In this document: positions 43,170 through 53,225 of the stretch, piece after piece
Layout of the letters: each line of letters begins with the position of its first letter
Position numbering within the stretch: the first letter of the stretch is position 1
Assembly: GCF_028877475.1 (NCBI RefSeq)
Contig: NZ_CP113527.1
Location: 923,501 to 987,500, forward strand
Length of the DNA stretch: 64,000 bases
Source: Lysinibacillus irui
GTDB taxonomy: Bacteria; Bacillota; Bacilli; Bacillales_A; Planococcaceae
Direction: 5' to 3'
Notes under the pieces: model-generated
What the model was told of the DNA's origin: nothing
Seen by the model: only the letters and a program-made list of their open reading frames with translations
The model's database searches: none
Made by a program: the position numbers and the translations under genes

Positions 43170-43745
43170 ATGTTGAGACGAACGAAAAAAGAGCGACAGC
43201 GACTACTATCTGAAACGATAGCTGAAAATCCATTCGTCACAGATGAACAGCTAGCAACACAGTTTCAGGTAAGTGTCCAAACAATTCGTTTAGATCGTAT
43301 GGAATTATCCATACCAGAATTACGAGAACGAATTAAAGACGTTGCTGCAAAAAACTATGAAAACGAAGTAAAATCTCTACCGATTGATGAGGTCATCGGA
43401 GAAATTGTAGATATTGAATTGGATAATCGAGCACTATCGATTTTTGATGTGCAAGAAGAGCATGTTTTTCAGCGTAATGGCATCGCGCGTGGCCATCATT
43501 TGTTTGCACAAGCAAACTCATTAGCGGTTGCAGTAATTGATGACGAACTAGCATTAACCGTACATTCCAATATTACGTTTGTGAAACCTGTACGAGCTGG
43601 AAATCGTGTTATTACAAAGGCGATTGTTATCGGTCGAGATAATCAAAATAATCGGACAAAAGTCGAGGTAACATCTACCGTTAATGGTGAAACCGTTTTT
43701 GTTGGTGAATTTGATATGTACCGCACGAAAGGTAAAGGTGAGTAA
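43170..43745 (+). CDS. fapR: Fatty acid and phospholipid synthesis repressor FapR
   Basis: A 191-residue repressor. The N-terminal helix-turn-helix covers about 1-45 ('[22 protein letters not shown]' region), a linker helix follows ('[13 protein letters not shown]'), and the C-terminal hot-dog domain binds malonyl-CoA ('[19 protein letters not shown]', '[14 protein letters not shown]'). Malonyl-CoA releases it from DNA. I prefer ATG 43170 (6 bases after AGGTGG) to the adjacent ATG 43167. It heads the plsX-fabD-fabG cluster and has its own operator upstream. Confidence 0.94.
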   Translation: MLRRTKKERQRLLSETIAENPFVTDEQLATQFQVSVQTIRLDRMELSIPELRERIKDVAAKNYENEVKSLPIDEVIGEIVDIELDNRALSIFDVQEEHVFQRNGIARGHHLFAQANSLAVAVIDDELALTVHSNITFVKPVRAGNRVITKAIVIGRDNQNNRTKVEVTSTVNGETVFVGEFDMYRTKGKGE

Positions 43746-43747
43746 CA

Positions 43748-44740
43748 ATGAAATTAGCGCTTGATGGAATGGGTGGAGACAACGCACCAAAATCAGTTGT
43801 GGAAGGTGCACTCTTAGCTTTAGAACAAATTCCGAACTTAGAAATTCAATTGTATGGTCAACAAGATAAGCTGGAACCATTTTTAAAGCAACATGATCGC
43901 TTGACGATTGTGCATTGTGAGGAAGTAGTGGAAGGAACTGACGATCCTGCACGCGCTGTTCGTAGAAAAAAGGATTCTTCAATGGCTCGTATGATGGACG
44001 CAGTAGAAGAAGGTAGGGCAGATGCTTGCCTTTCTGCAGGGAATACAGGTGCCCTTATGGCAGGAGGCCTATTTAAAGTAGGTCGTATTGAAGGGATTGC
44101 CCGACCAGCCTTAGCTACAACACTACCAACATTGGATGGCAAAGGCTTTTTAATGCTTGACTTAGGGGCAAATGCCGATGCGCGCCCAGAGCATTTAGTG
44201 CAATATGCTATTATGGGTGATATTTATGCTAAAAAGGTTGGAGGCTTACAAAAACCACGAATTGGCTTATTAAATATCGGTACCGAGGATAAAAAAGGAA
44301 ATGAGCTAACAAAAGCAGCCTTCGAATTATTGAAGGAAGCTGATTTGAATTTTATTGGTAATGTTGAAGCACGTGATTTACTTGAAGGAGTAGCAGATGT
44401 TGTTGTAACAGATGGCTTTACAGGCAATATGGTGCTGAAGTCGATTGAAGGGACAGCAGGCGCTTTATTTTCTATGTTAAAAGAAGCTTTTATGTCTTCA
44501 ACAAAAACGAAAATTTCAGCAGCACTCATGAAAAATAATTTACGTGACTTGAAAAATAAAATGGACTATACAGAATATGGTGGTGCAGGATTGTTTGGTT
44601 TACAAGCGCCTGTTATCAAAGCACATGGTTCATCTAACGCAAAAGCGATTTTCAGTGCAATCCGTCAAGCAAATACGATGGTAGAGCATACTGTTATTTC
44701 GACGATTACTGAGACAGTACGTCACTTAGAAATTGATTAA
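43748..44740 (+). CDS. plsX: Phosphate acyltransferase PlsX
   Basis: A 330-residue soluble, membrane-associated enzyme that makes acyl-phosphate from acyl-ACP, the first step of PlsX/PlsY phosphatidic acid synthesis. Signatures are '[20 protein letters not shown]', '[17 protein letters not shown]', '[16 protein letters not shown]' and '[17 protein letters not shown]'. It begins 2 bases after fapR and ends 18 bases before fabD; the cluster is FapR-controlled. Confidence 0.97.
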   Translation: MKLALDGMGGDNAPKSVVEGALLALEQIPNLEIQLYGQQDKLEPFLKQHDRLTIVHCEEVVEGTDDPARAVRRKKDSSMARMMDAVEEGRADACLSAGNTGALMAGGLFKVGRIEGIARPALATTLPTLDGKGFLMLDLGANADARPEHLVQYAIMGDIYAKKVGGLQKPRIGLLNIGTEDKKGNELTKAAFELLKEADLNFIGNVEARDLLEGVADVVVTDGFTGNMVLKSIEGTAGALFSMLKEAFMSSTKTKISAALMKNNLRDLKNKMDYTEYGGAGLFGLQAPVIKAHGSSNAKAIFSAIRQANTMVEHTVISTITETVRHLEID

Positions 44741-44758
44741 ATAAAGGGGATCATTCAA

Positions 44759-45712
44759 ATGACGAAAATAGCATTTATTTTTCCAGGACAAGGTTCACAA
44801 GTAGTAGGAATGGGTCAAGAGTTTGTTGAAAACGCAGCAGAGAGTAAAGCGTTTTACGATCGTGCCGATCAAGCTCTTCAATTTGAATTATCTAAGTTAA
44901 TGTTAGAAGGTCCAGCAGAAGAATTAACACTAACATATCATGCGCAGCCAGCTCTTCTTACTACAGGTGTAATGGTAGCTGAAAAATTGCGTACAGCAGG
45001 CATTCATCCTCACTACGCTGCGGGTCATTCATTAGGTGAATATGGTGCATTGGTTTTAGCAGGCGTTATGTCATTTGATGATGCCGTGTCAATCGTGCAC
45101 AAACGAGGTCTGTATATGAATGAAGCGGTCCCTGCAGGGCAGGGTGCAATGGCGGCGATTCTAGGGATGGAACTAGAGGCATTAAACGCAGTAACAGAAC
45201 AGGTTTCAGCTTCAGGTGATGCTGTTCAGGTTGCCAATGTGAATTGTCCAGGACAAATTGTTATTTCGGGTACAAAAGAGGGTGTCGATAAAGCGATTAT
45301 TGCTGCGAAAGAAGCAGGGGCAAAGAGAGCGATACCATTAGTTGTAAGTGGTCCTTTCCATTCAGAATTAATGCGACCATCCTCAGAGAAACTAAAAGCT
45401 GCATTGGCTGAGATTACTTTATCAGCGCCTGAAATTCCTGTCATTGGCAACGTTATGGCGAAGGAATTAAAGGATGTATCAGCTATCCAACAAGAGTTGG
45501 TTGAGCAGGTCTATAGTGCTGTTCAATGGGAAGCATCTATGCGTGAGATGATTGCACAAGGAGTGGATGTCTTTATCGAATGCGGACCTGGTAAGGTGTT
45601 AAGCGGTCTCTTGAAAAAAATCGACCGCTCTGTTGCAGCATATTGTGTTTATGATGAGGCATCATTAGAAGCAGTTATTGAAGCGTCGAAGGAGTGGTCA
45701 ATCAATGCGTAA
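44759..45712 (+). CDS. fabD: Malonyl-CoA:ACP transacylase
   Basis: A 317-residue enzyme that loads malonyl groups onto ACP. '[13 protein letters not shown]' starts the fold, the nucleophile Ser91 is in '[10 protein letters not shown]', the catalytic His is in 'GPFHSELM', and '[15 protein letters not shown]' is conserved. It overlaps fabG by 8 bases. Length fits B. subtilis FabD. Confidence 0.97.
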   Translation: MTKIAFIFPGQGSQVVGMGQEFVENAAESKAFYDRADQALQFELSKLMLEGPAEELTLTYHAQPALLTTGVMVAEKLRTAGIHPHYAAGHSLGEYGALVLAGVMSFDDAVSIVHKRGLYMNEAVPAGQGAMAAILGMELEALNAVTEQVSASGDAVQVANVNCPGQIVISGTKEGVDKAIIAAKEAGAKRAIPLVVSGPFHSELMRPSSEKLKAALAEITLSAPEIPVIGNVMAKELKDVSAIQQELVEQVYSAVQWEASMREMIAQGVDVFIECGPGKVLSGLLKKIDRSVAAYCVYDEASLEAVIEASKEWSINA

Positions 45713-46451
45713 ATTAGAAGGAAAAGTAGCTGTTGTAACAGGAGCTTCAAGAGGAATTGGGCGTGCTATTGCTTTAAAGCTTGCTGACGAAGGAGCTAAG
45801 GTTGTTGTAAACTTTAGTGGCTCACAGGCAAAAGCGGAAGAAGTCGTTGGGATAATCCAAGAAAACGGTGGAGAAGCAATTGCTGTACAAGCAAGCGTTT
45901 CAAAGACAGAAGAAGTAACAGCTTTAATGGATGCAGCAGTGAAAACTTTCGGTTCTCTCGATATCTTAGTGAATAATGCTGGTATTACAAGAGATAATTT
46001 ATTAATGCGTATGAAAGAAGACGAATGGGACGATGTATTAGATACGAACCTTAAAGGTGTTTTCCTTTGTACGAAAGCTGTAACACGTCAAATGATGAAG
46101 CAACGTGCAGGTCGCATTATTAATATTTCTTCGATCGTTGGTGTAGCGGGTAATGCTGGTCAAGCGAACTATGTTGCGGCTAAAGCGGGTGTTATTGGAT
46201 TAACAAAAACGACTGCTAAGGAATTAGCTTCTCGTAATATTTTAGTGAATGCCATTGCACCAGGCTTTATCGAAACAGAAATGACGGAACAACTACCAGA
46301 GGATATTAAACAAGGTATGCTGACACAGATTCCACTTGCAAAACTTGGTCAGCCAGAGGATATTGCTAAGGCAGTAGCTTTCCTTGCTTCAGAGGATGCA
46401 AACTATATGACAGGGCAAACACTTCACATCGATGGTGGAATGGTCATGTAA
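45705..46451 (+). CDS. fabG: 3-oxoacyl-ACP reductase
   Basis: A 248-residue short-chain dehydrogenase that reduces beta-ketoacyl-ACP with NADPH. The cofactor motif 'TGASRGIG' is at residues 12-19, '[10 protein letters not shown]' follows, and the catalytic set Ser143-Tyr156-Lys160 is in '[20 protein letters not shown]'. I chose ATG 45705, which has AAGGAG 10-15 bases upstream; a longer frame from 45678 lies within fabD and lacks the site. Confidence 0.97.
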   Translation: MRKLEGKVAVVTGASRGIGRAIALKLADEGAKVVVNFSGSQAKAEEVVGIIQENGGEAIAVQASVSKTEEVTALMDAAVKTFGSLDILVNNAGITRDNLLMRMKEDEWDDVLDTNLKGVFLCTKAVTRQMMKQRAGRIINISSIVGVAGNAGQANYVAAKAGVIGLTKTTAKELASRNILVNAIAPGFIETEMTEQLPEDIKQGMLTQIPLAKLGQPEDIAKAVAFLASEDANYMTGQTLHIDGGMVM

Positions 46452-46509
46452 TTTCAATTAGGCATAAACGCTGATTTTTTGTATAATCATTTGAGGGGAG
46501 GTGAATCAT

Positions 46510-46746
46510 TTGTCTACAGTATTAGAACGTGTAACAAAAGTAATCGTGGACCGTTTAGGTGTTGAAGAAAGCGAAGTAACACTTGAAGCTTCTTTCCGTG
46601 ATGATTTAGGTGCTGACTCATTAGACGTAGTTGAGCTTGTAATGGAGCTTGAAGACGAATTCGATATGGAAATTTCTGATGAAGATGCTGAAAAAATCTC
46701 AACAGTAGGTTCTGCAATTTCATACATCGAAAGTAAAATTGGCTAA
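46510..46746 (+). CDS. acpP: Acyl carrier protein (TTG start)
   Basis: A 78-residue acidic carrier protein. Ser37 in '[13 protein letters not shown]' is the phosphopantetheine attachment site. The TTG at 46510 gives the usual N-terminus MSTVLERV and lies 6 bases after GGGAGGTGA; a GTG at 46501 within that site would add three residues and is less likely. It lies 58 bases after fabG and completes the fatty acid cluster. Confidence 0.96.
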   Translation: MSTVLERVTKVIVDRLGVEESEVTLEASFRDDLGADSLDVVELVMELEDEFDMEISDEDAEKISTVGSAISYIESKIG

Positions 46747-46876
46747 TTTCGTTAGTACTTTATTTAGCGGTGATGTATCCCCTCCAATGGTGTGATGATT
46801 ATCGAATGATATAAAGTAGAAATTGTTTTTCTGCTATTACTTGATAAGAAGCAGATTCAATTAACGAAGATGTATT

Positions 46877-46924
46877 TAAAGGGGACAAGATAGATCATTT
46901 TTCGATCTATTGATGTCCCTTTTT
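46877..46924 (+). terminator. Terminator of the fatty acid operon
   Basis: AAAGGGGACA and TGTCCCTTTT close a long hairpin (46878-46887 with 46914-46923) with an inner ATAGATC/GATCTAT stem; TTTTT follows. It lies about 130 bases after acpP. The DNA between acpP and this hairpin holds no gene. Confidence 0.85.
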
Positions 46925-47007
46925 GCATTTAGAAAATGAATTACGCCAAAGGTTTGCATCAATTTTCGGAAAAATTTCCAAAACATTGTGTTTAAGCCGA
47001 AATACTT

Positions 47008-47036
47008 TTGCATAAATGCCTTGAAAAAGGTACACT
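47008..47036 (+). promoter_or_regulatory. Possible promoter of rnc-smc-ftsY
   Basis: TTGCAT (47008-47013), 17 bases, TACACT (47031-47036), about 38 bases upstream of rnc. The match is moderate; it is the best pair between the terminator and the gene. Confidence 0.45.
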
Positions 47037-47073
47037 AAAACGGTAGAAACTATTAGGAAGGCAGATTTGTTCA

Positions 47074-47838
47074 ATGGCTATGAAAAGAAAAGGAACTATG
47101 CAGAAATCTGGCGTACTTCCTGAAAAAGTACGCAACCAATTCGAGCTGTTACAGCATGAATTAAATATCACATTTATTAATAAAAATTTATTGTATCAAG
47201 CATTCACGCATTCATCTTATGTGAATGAGCATCGCCGTAAACTATTTACGGATAATGAGCGTCTTGAATTTTTAGGAGACGCAGTACTTGAACTGTCTGT
47301 TTCTAAATATCTTTTTGAGAAATACCCAAATATGAGCGAGGGTGAGTTAACAAAGTTAAGAGCATCCATTGTTTGTGAGCCATCACTAGTTATTTTTGCT
47401 AATGAGTTAGGCTTTGGACGCTTTGTTTTACTAGGAAAAGGTGAGGAATTAACAGGTGGTCGGGAACGCCCAGCGCTACTTGCAGATGTGTTTGAGTCAT
47501 TTGTAGGTGCCTTATATTTAGATCAAGATTTACAAACGGTCGTATCATTTTTAGAACGTATCGTGTTCCCAAAAGTAGAAGTCGGTGCTTTTTCGCATGT
47601 GATGGATTTTAAAAGTCAATTGCAAGAAATGGTACAGCAAACCAATAATGGACTTCTTCATTATGAGATTATAGATGAAAAAGGGCCGGCACATAATCGT
47701 ACCTTTGTATCAAGCGTATTATTGAACGGACAAGAGCTTGGTATTGGTCGTGGAAAATCAAAAAAAGAAGCCGAGCAGCAAGCTGCACAATGTGCAATGC
47801 GAGTGATGCGTGAAGAAGCTGCAAATGAGGAGGCTTAA
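47074..47838 (+). CDS. rnc: Ribonuclease III
   Basis: A 254-residue double-strand-specific endoribonuclease for rRNA and scRNA processing. The catalytic signature is '[19 protein letters not shown]', with the second acidic cluster in '[15 protein letters not shown]'. A C-terminal dsRNA-binding domain (about 180-250) has '[11 protein letters not shown]' and '[18 protein letters not shown]'. AGGAAGG lies upstream at slightly long spacing. It starts the rnc-smc-ftsY group, as in B. subtilis. Confidence 0.96.
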   Translation: MAMKRKGTMQKSGVLPEKVRNQFELLQHELNITFINKNLLYQAFTHSSYVNEHRRKLFTDNERLEFLGDAVLELSVSKYLFEKYPNMSEGELTKLRASIVCEPSLVIFANELGFGRFVLLGKGEELTGGRERPALLADVFESFVGALYLDQDLQTVVSFLERIVFPKVEVGAFSHVMDFKSQLQEMVQQTNNGLLHYEIIDEKGPAHNRTFVSSVLLNGQELGIGRGKSKKEAEQQAAQCAMRVMREEAANEEA

Positions 47839-47841
47839 TAG

Positions 47842-50800
47842 ATGTTCCTTAAACGACTAGAAGTGATTGGCTTTAAATCTTTTGCGGAACGCATTGGAAT
47901 TGATTTTGTTCCCGGTGTTACAGCGGTTGTTGGACCAAATGGCAGCGGAAAAAGTAATGTCACGGATGCGATTCGTTGGGTTCTTGGGGAGCAATCTGCA
48001 AAGTCGTTACGTGGGGCAAAGATGGAAGATGTTATTTTTGCGGGAAGTGACTCTCGTAAGCCACTCAATTTTGCAGAGGTAACTCTTATATTAGATAATA
48101 CTGACGAGCAACTTGCTTTTTCCTATACAGAAGTCAGTGTAACAAGACGCGTATACCGTTCAGGTGATAGTGAATATTTATTAAATAACCAACAGTGTCG
48201 CCTGAAGGATATTACGGACTTGTTTATGGATTCAGGTCTTGGAAAAGAAGCATTTTCAATCATTTCTCAAGGCCGTGTTGATGAAATTTTAAATAGCCGA
48301 CCCGATGACCGACGTTCCATTTTTGAAGAGGCAGCTGGCGTATTAAAGTATAAAATAAGAAAGAAAAAAGCGGAGCATAAGCTTGTTGAGACAGATGAAA
48401 ATTTGTATCGGGTATTAGATATTCTCCATGAATTAGACAACCGATTAGAGCCGTTAGAAATGCAGGCATCTAGTGCAAGAGACTATGTACAAATGTCTAC
48501 TGAGCTAAAAGATTTTGATATTGCCATTCTTGTGCATGATTTTAAAAATTGTGCACAATCTTTGCATGCGCTAAAAGCTGAATTTACCGATTTGACTGCA
48601 ACAGAGCAAAAACAAGATCAAGATATTGCTACTATTGATAAACAGACAACCAATATTCGTAAGTTATTAAAAGAACTCGATGATTATTTGGATGCTTCAC
48701 AGGCTGATCTTGTCAATGCCACAATGGAAGTAGAACGTTGGGATGGTCGTAAAGCACTGATGGCTGAAAAGCGACAAAATGCTTCTAATCAACTGCAGCA
48801 GCTGAATACGACATTACAAGAGGCTAAAGAAGAAGTAGAGATATTGCTTGTTCAAGAACAGGAGAAAAAAGAAGTTTTCTCCGACAAACAGCGAGCAGTC
48901 ACAGTGCTGAAACAAAGCATCAAGCAGTTAGAACAATCTTTAAATCGATCAGTTACGGAAATAGAGCAAGAAATTGAAGAGCAAAAAAATAGATATATTG
49001 ATTCATTGAATGAAGAAGCAACGATTAAGAACGAATTAAAAAATATCGATCAACAATTAGCTCAGCAAAAGGCAATGGCAGCAAGAATGTCCGATCAAAC
49101 GGATGAATTTGGACAGGAACTTATGCAAATTGTTGCTGAAAAAAATAAGCTAGTAGCGGAACATACTGCTACAACGAATGACTTGCAAGATAAGCTTGAA
49201 CAATACGAAACATTACAAATACAGTTAAAAAACGTAAACACAACCTTTACTGAAAAGCAGGACATGCTATATAAAGCTTACCAGCACCAACAGCAATTAA
49301 AGGCTAGAAAAGATACTTTAGCAGAGCTTGAAGCGGATTTTTCTGGATTCTTCCAAGGTGTTAAAGAAGTTTTACTTGCTCGAGATAAAGGTGAATTACA
49401 AGGTATTGAGGGAGCTGTAGCTGAGTTAATTCAAGTTGATGGTAAATATTCACAAGCTATAGAAACAGCTTTAGGTGCTGCTTCCCAACATATTGTTACG
49501 GTCAATGAACGCCATGCACAACAAGCTATCCACTGGCTAAAGCAAAAGAGAGCTGGACGTGCTACCTTCTTACCGAAAACTGTCATGAAATCACGCAAAA
49601 TTAATCTAGCAACGATCCAACTTGCTATAGAGCACCCAGCATTTATTCAAATGGCGGATGCGCTCGTTACTTTTAGTGATGATAATCGAACAATTGTTGA
49701 AAACCTTTTAGGGAATGTTATTGTAGCGGCCAATCTTGAAGGTGCGAGTCAAATAGCTCGATTATGTGGTTTCCGCTATCGCGTTGTTACACTTGATGGA
49801 GATATTGTCAATGCAGGGGGATCATTAACGGGTGGTGCTCTAAAACAACAATCTTCATTGTTTTCAAGAAAAGCCGAGTTAGAGGACTTAATCCTCAAGT
49901 TAGAGTCTTTACAAGCTTCTATTTACAGTGCCGAACAGGCAGTTTCAGAAGAAAAAGAGAAGCTTGCCACTCTTCGCGAGCAAGTGGAACAGTTAAAGCT
50001 TGACGGAGAGCAGCTACGAAACGATGAAATGCAATTGGCTAGCCGTATTCGTGAGCTAGAGGTTGTTGAAAAAAGCTTATCGGCTAGAGTATCTTTTGCA
50101 TCAACCGAGACACAGGATGTAAAAACACGAGAAGAAGCTTTATTAACTCAAAAACAAGTAGCTGTGGAGAGGTTAAATGCATTAGCTCTAGAGCTTGTTG
50201 AAATCAATGAAACTGTAGAACAATTGAGTAAAGTTAAATTACAAAGTGAGACAGAGAAAGATGTATTACGAGAGCAACTAGCAGAAAAACGCTCCGAATT
50301 AGCGGTAATGCAGGAACAAATGTCTCAAGTGCAAATTACAACTGCTGAACTCGCCCTACAATTAAACAAAGCTCAACAAAAAGTCATAAATATTTCTCAG
50401 GAAATAATGTGGCTTCAATCTGATGAATCGACAAATCATTTAAGTGATGAAGAGGTTGAAGAACAGGTTGCTACATGGAAAGCAAGAAGAGATGCCTTAC
50501 AAGAGACTATTTCTCAAAAGAAAGAAGAGAAAGTAGGGCAACAACAAGAACTCTCTGCTTTAGAAGAACAACTGAAGGAAATGCAACGTATACATAAAGG
50601 ATACCTTGAGGCGATACGTGCAAACGAGTTGAAACGAAATCGTTTAGAATATGAAATGGACAATTTTACAGAACAACTTGAAGAAAACTATCAGTTGACA
50701 TTCGAAGAGGCAGAAGATGAAGCTCTTGCAATTGAAGATGAAGAGTTTGTGCGACGACGTGTGAAACTGTTAAAAAAATCAATAGAAGAGCTTGGACCTG

Positions 50801-51423
50801 TTAATATAGGTGCGATTGAGGAATATGAGCGAGTGCTTGAGCGTCATACTTTCTTAACTGAACAAAGAGAAGATTTGCTTGCTGCACAGGAAACATTGCA
50901 TGAAGCTATCAAAGAAATGGATGAAGAAATGACATTGCGTTTTAGCGAAACGTTCTATGCAATCCGAGAGCAATTCAAACGTGTTTTCCGTGAATTATTT
51001 GGTGGCGGGCAAGCAGATTTAGTATTAATTGACCCACAAAATTTATTGGAAACAGGTATTGATATTGTGGCACAGCCTCCAGGTAAAAAACTTCAAAATC
51101 TAAGCTTGCTATCTGGTGGTGAACGAGCACTAACAGCAATCGCTCTATTATTCTCTATCTTGAATATACGACCTGTACCGTTTTGTATTCTCGATGAAGT
51201 AGAGGCTGCTTTAGACGAGGCAAATGTTGTGCGCTATAGCCAATATTTGAAGAAATTTAGTAACGATACGCAATTCATTGTCATTACCCATCGTAAAGGT
51301 ACGATGGAGGGAGCCGATGTCCTGTATGGTATTACGATGCAAGAATCGGGTGTGTCGAAACTTGTTTCAGTAAAATTAGAAGATGAACCCGTACTTGCGG
51401 AGCAAAGGAGCGAACAAGCATGA
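47842..51423 (+). CDS. smc: Chromosome condensation protein SMC
   Basis: A 1193-residue SMC ATPase. The N-terminal Walker A is 'GPNGSGKSNVTDAIRWVLGE', followed by a long coiled coil, a hinge near 505-680 (with glycine-rich 'NAGGSLTGG' at its end), a second coiled coil, and the C-terminal signature 'LSGGERALTAIALLF' and Walker B 'FCILDEVEAALDEAN'. With ScpA/ScpB it forms the condensin ring loaded at parS sites. It starts 3 bases after rnc and overlaps ftsY by 4 bases. Confidence 0.97.
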   Translation: MFLKRLEVIGFKSFAERIGIDFVPGVTAVVGPNGSGKSNVTDAIRWVLGEQSAKSLRGAKMEDVIFAGSDSRKPLNFAEVTLILDNTDEQLAFSYTEVSVTRRVYRSGDSEYLLNNQQCRLKDITDLFMDSGLGKEAFSIISQGRVDEILNSRPDDRRSIFEEAAGVLKYKIRKKKAEHKLVETDENLYRVLDILHELDNRLEPLEMQASSARDYVQMSTELKDFDIAILVHDFKNCAQSLHALKAEFTDLTATEQKQDQDIATIDKQTTNIRKLLKELDDYLDASQADLVNATMEVERWDGRKALMAEKRQNASNQLQQLNTTLQEAKEEVEILLVQEQEKKEVFSDKQRAVTVLKQSIKQLEQSLNRSVTEIEQEIEEQKNRYIDSLNEEATIKNELKNIDQQLAQQKAMAARMSDQTDEFGQELMQIVAEKNKLVAEHTATTNDLQDKLEQYETLQIQLKNVNTTFTEKQDMLYKAYQHQQQLKARKDTLAELEADFSGFFQGVKEVLLARDKGELQGIEGAVAELIQVDGKYSQAIETALGAASQHIVTVNERHAQQAIHWLKQKRAGRATFLPKTVMKSRKINLATIQLAIEHPAFIQMADALVTFSDDNRTIVENLLGNVIVAANLEGASQIARLCGFRYRVVTLDGDIVNAGGSLTGGALKQQSSLFSRKAELEDLILKLESLQASIYSAEQAVSEEKEKLATLREQVEQLKLDGEQLRNDEMQLASRIRELEVVEKSLSARVSFASTETQDVKTREEALLTQKQVAVERLNALALELVEINETVEQLSKVKLQSETEKDVLREQLAEKRSELAVMQEQMSQVQITTAELALQLNKAQQKVINISQEIMWLQSDESTNHLSDEEVEEQVATWKARRDALQETISQKKEEKVGQQQELSALEEQLKEMQRIHKGYLEAIRANELKRNRLEYEMDNFTEQLEENYQLTFEEAEDEALAIEDEEFVRRRVKLLKKSIEELGPVNIGAIEEYERVLERHTFLTEQREDLLAAQETLHEAIKEMDEEMTLRFSETFYAIREQFKRVFRELFGGGQADLVLIDPQNLLETGIDIVAQPPGKKLQNLSLLSGGERALTAIALLFSILNIRPVPFCILDEVEAALDEANVVRYSQYLKKFSNDTQFIVITHRKGTMEGADVLYGITMQESGVSKLVSVKLEDEPVLAEQRSEQA

Positions 51424-52682
51424 GTTTTTTTAAACGATTAAAAGATAAATTAATGGGCAATCCAGCAGAGGAAGAAAAATTAGAAGCAGTTGACAAAGAG
51501 CAAGAATCTGTTGAATCAGAGCTAGAGGAGTCAAATGAACCTGCTGTCATTGAGACTGTTGATGTAGAAGTGCCTGAACAAGTAGAAGAGTCTCCAGCAA
51601 TGGAAATGGTGAAAGAAGCAGAAGTAGAGCCCTCATTCGATATAGAGGAAGAACAGGCAGAAATACGGGAGCTAGCGGTAATTGAGGACACACCGGTAGA
51701 GGAAAAAAAGCCATCTGCTTGGTCTATTACACAAAAATTCAAGGCTGGTCTTGAAAAAACGCGTAATTCCTTTACTTCCAAAGTGAATGACCTTGTTGCT
51801 CGTTACCGTAAAGTAGATGAGGATTTCTTTGAAGAATTAGAGGATTTACTTTTACAAGCTGATGTCGGTTTTGAAACGGTTATGGAACTCATGGATAAAC
51901 TACGTTTCGAAGTTCAACGTAAAAATATTAAAGATACGAATGGCATCCAGGCAGTTATTTCAGAGAAGCTTGTAGAAATTTATGAGCAAGGCGAACAAGA
52001 TTTAATTGAGCTTAATTTGCAGCCAGAGGGTGAATTGACAGTTATCCTATTTGTTGGGGTAAATGGTGTGGGGAAAACGACTACGATTGGTAAACTAGCG
52101 CACCGTTTAAAATCTCAAGGAAAAACGGTTGTTTTAGCTGCAGGTGATACGTTCCGTGCTGGTGCTATTGATCAATTACAAGTGTGGGGCGATCGTGTTG
52201 GTTGTGAAGTTATTAAACAATCTGAGGGCTCTGACCCAGCGGCAGTGATGTATGACGCCATTCGTGCAGCAAAAAATAGAAAAGCCGATGTGTTAATTTG
52301 TGATACGGCAGGACGTTTGCAAAATAAAGTGAACTTAATGAATGAGCTAGAAAAGGTACATCGTGTTATTTCACGTGAAATTCCAAACGCTCCACATGAA
52401 GTATTATTAGCTTTAGATGCTACAACAGGTCAAAACGCGCTTGTTCAAGCACAGACTTTTAAAGAAGCAACAAATGTAACCGGTATTGTCTTAACAAAGC
52501 TTGATGGAACTGCAAAGGGTGGTATTGTCCTTGCTATTCGTAACAAGTTACACATTCCTGTGAAATTTGTTGGCCTTGGTGAGAAAATGGATGATCTACA
52601 GCCATTCGATGCAGAACGCTATGTTTATGGTTTATTTGCAGATGGTTTAGATAAAGAATTACAAAATAGTGATGATGAATAG
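51420..52682 (+). CDS. ftsY: Signal recognition particle receptor FtsY
   Basis: A 420-residue SRP receptor GTPase. The first ~100 residues are strongly acidic (A domain), about 90 residues longer than in B. subtilis FtsY (329). The NG domain follows: 'GVNGVGKTTTIGKLAH' (G1), 'DTFRAGAIDQL', 'DTAGRLQNKVNLM' (G3), 'TKLDGTAKGG' (G4) and 'GLGEKMDDLQPF'. It docks Ffh-ribosome complexes at the membrane. Start and smc stop overlap (ATGA). Confidence 0.96.
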   Translation: MSFFKRLKDKLMGNPAEEEKLEAVDKEQESVESELEESNEPAVIETVDVEVPEQVEESPAMEMVKEAEVEPSFDIEEEQAEIRELAVIEDTPVEEKKPSAWSITQKFKAGLEKTRNSFTSKVNDLVARYRKVDEDFFEELEDLLLQADVGFETVMELMDKLRFEVQRKNIKDTNGIQAVISEKLVEIYEQGEQDLIELNLQPEGELTVILFVGVNGVGKTTTIGKLAHRLKSQGKTVVLAAGDTFRAGAIDQLQVWGDRVGCEVIKQSEGSDPAAVMYDAIRAAKNRKADVLICDTAGRLQNKVNLMNELEKVHRVISREIPNAPHEVLLALDATTGQNALVQAQTFKEATNVTGIVLTKLDGTAKGGIVLAIRNKLHIPVKFVGLGEKMDDLQPFDAERYVYGLFADGLDKELQNSDDE

Positions 52683-52770
52683 CGATATGGCTGAGTAATT
52701 TTTATAAAACGCTCGACTGTGTATAGGTAAGTTAACTTGTTTAAAAGAGAAATACTAGCTAAAGGCGAAG

Positions 52771-52799
52771 AAGCCTGAACGCGGCAATTTAGGCTTTTA
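52771..52799 (+). terminator. Weak terminator after ftsY
   Basis: AAGCCT (52771-52776) pairs with AGGCTT (52791-52796) around a 14-base loop, followed by TT. Only a 6-bp stem, so partial termination is likely. It lies just before the ylxM promoter. Confidence 0.45.
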
Positions 52800-52814
52800 G
52801 ACAAGGAGATTACC

Positions 52815-52844
52815 TTGACACAGACGGGCGCTTTTCGTTATGAT
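52815..52844 (+). promoter_or_regulatory. Sigma-A promoter of ylxM-ffh
   Basis: Perfect -35 TTGACA (52815-52820), 18 bases, -10 TATGAT (52839-52844). About 33 bases upstream of ylxM, and the strongest promoter between ftsY and ffh. Confidence 0.75.
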
Positions 52845-52877
52845 ACAAATGACTAATAGCGGGAGGAGAAACATTCG

Positions 52878-53213
52878 ATGCTACTTGAAAAAACAACACG
52901 CATGAACTTTCTCTTCGACTTTTATCAAGCATTATTAACAGATAAGCAAAGAAGTTATATGGAACTATACTATTTGGATGATAACTCTTTAGGAGAAATC
53001 GCTGAATCGTATGGTGTTTCACGCCAAGCTGTTTACGATAATATTCGTCGAACAGAAGCGATGCTTGAGGAATATGAAGAAAAATTATGTTTACTTGAAA
53101 AATTTCAACAACGTACCCAAATGCTGTCGCAATTAACAGCAGGAATAACAGAAAAAACCATGACAGTTGAAGAACAGTTAGCGCTTATAGAACAGCTGAA
53201 AGAATGGGATTAG
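52878..53213 (+). CDS. ylxM: YlxM, SRP-associated helix-turn-helix protein
   Basis: A 111-residue protein of the UPF0122 family. A sigma-70 region 4-like helix-turn-helix is visible ('[20 protein letters not shown]'), with a C-terminal helical region. It is always encoded next to ffh in Firmicutes; the streptococcal homologue binds SRP components and affects their GTPase activity. GGGAGGAG precedes the ATG. Ends 12 bases before ffh. Confidence 0.93.
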   Translation: MLLEKTTRMNFLFDFYQALLTDKQRSYMELYYLDDNSLGEIAESYGVSRQAVYDNIRRTEAMLEEYEEKLCLLEKFQQRTQMLSQLTAGITEKTMTVEEQLALIEQLKEWD

Positions 53214-53225
53214 GAGGCGAAAGCA

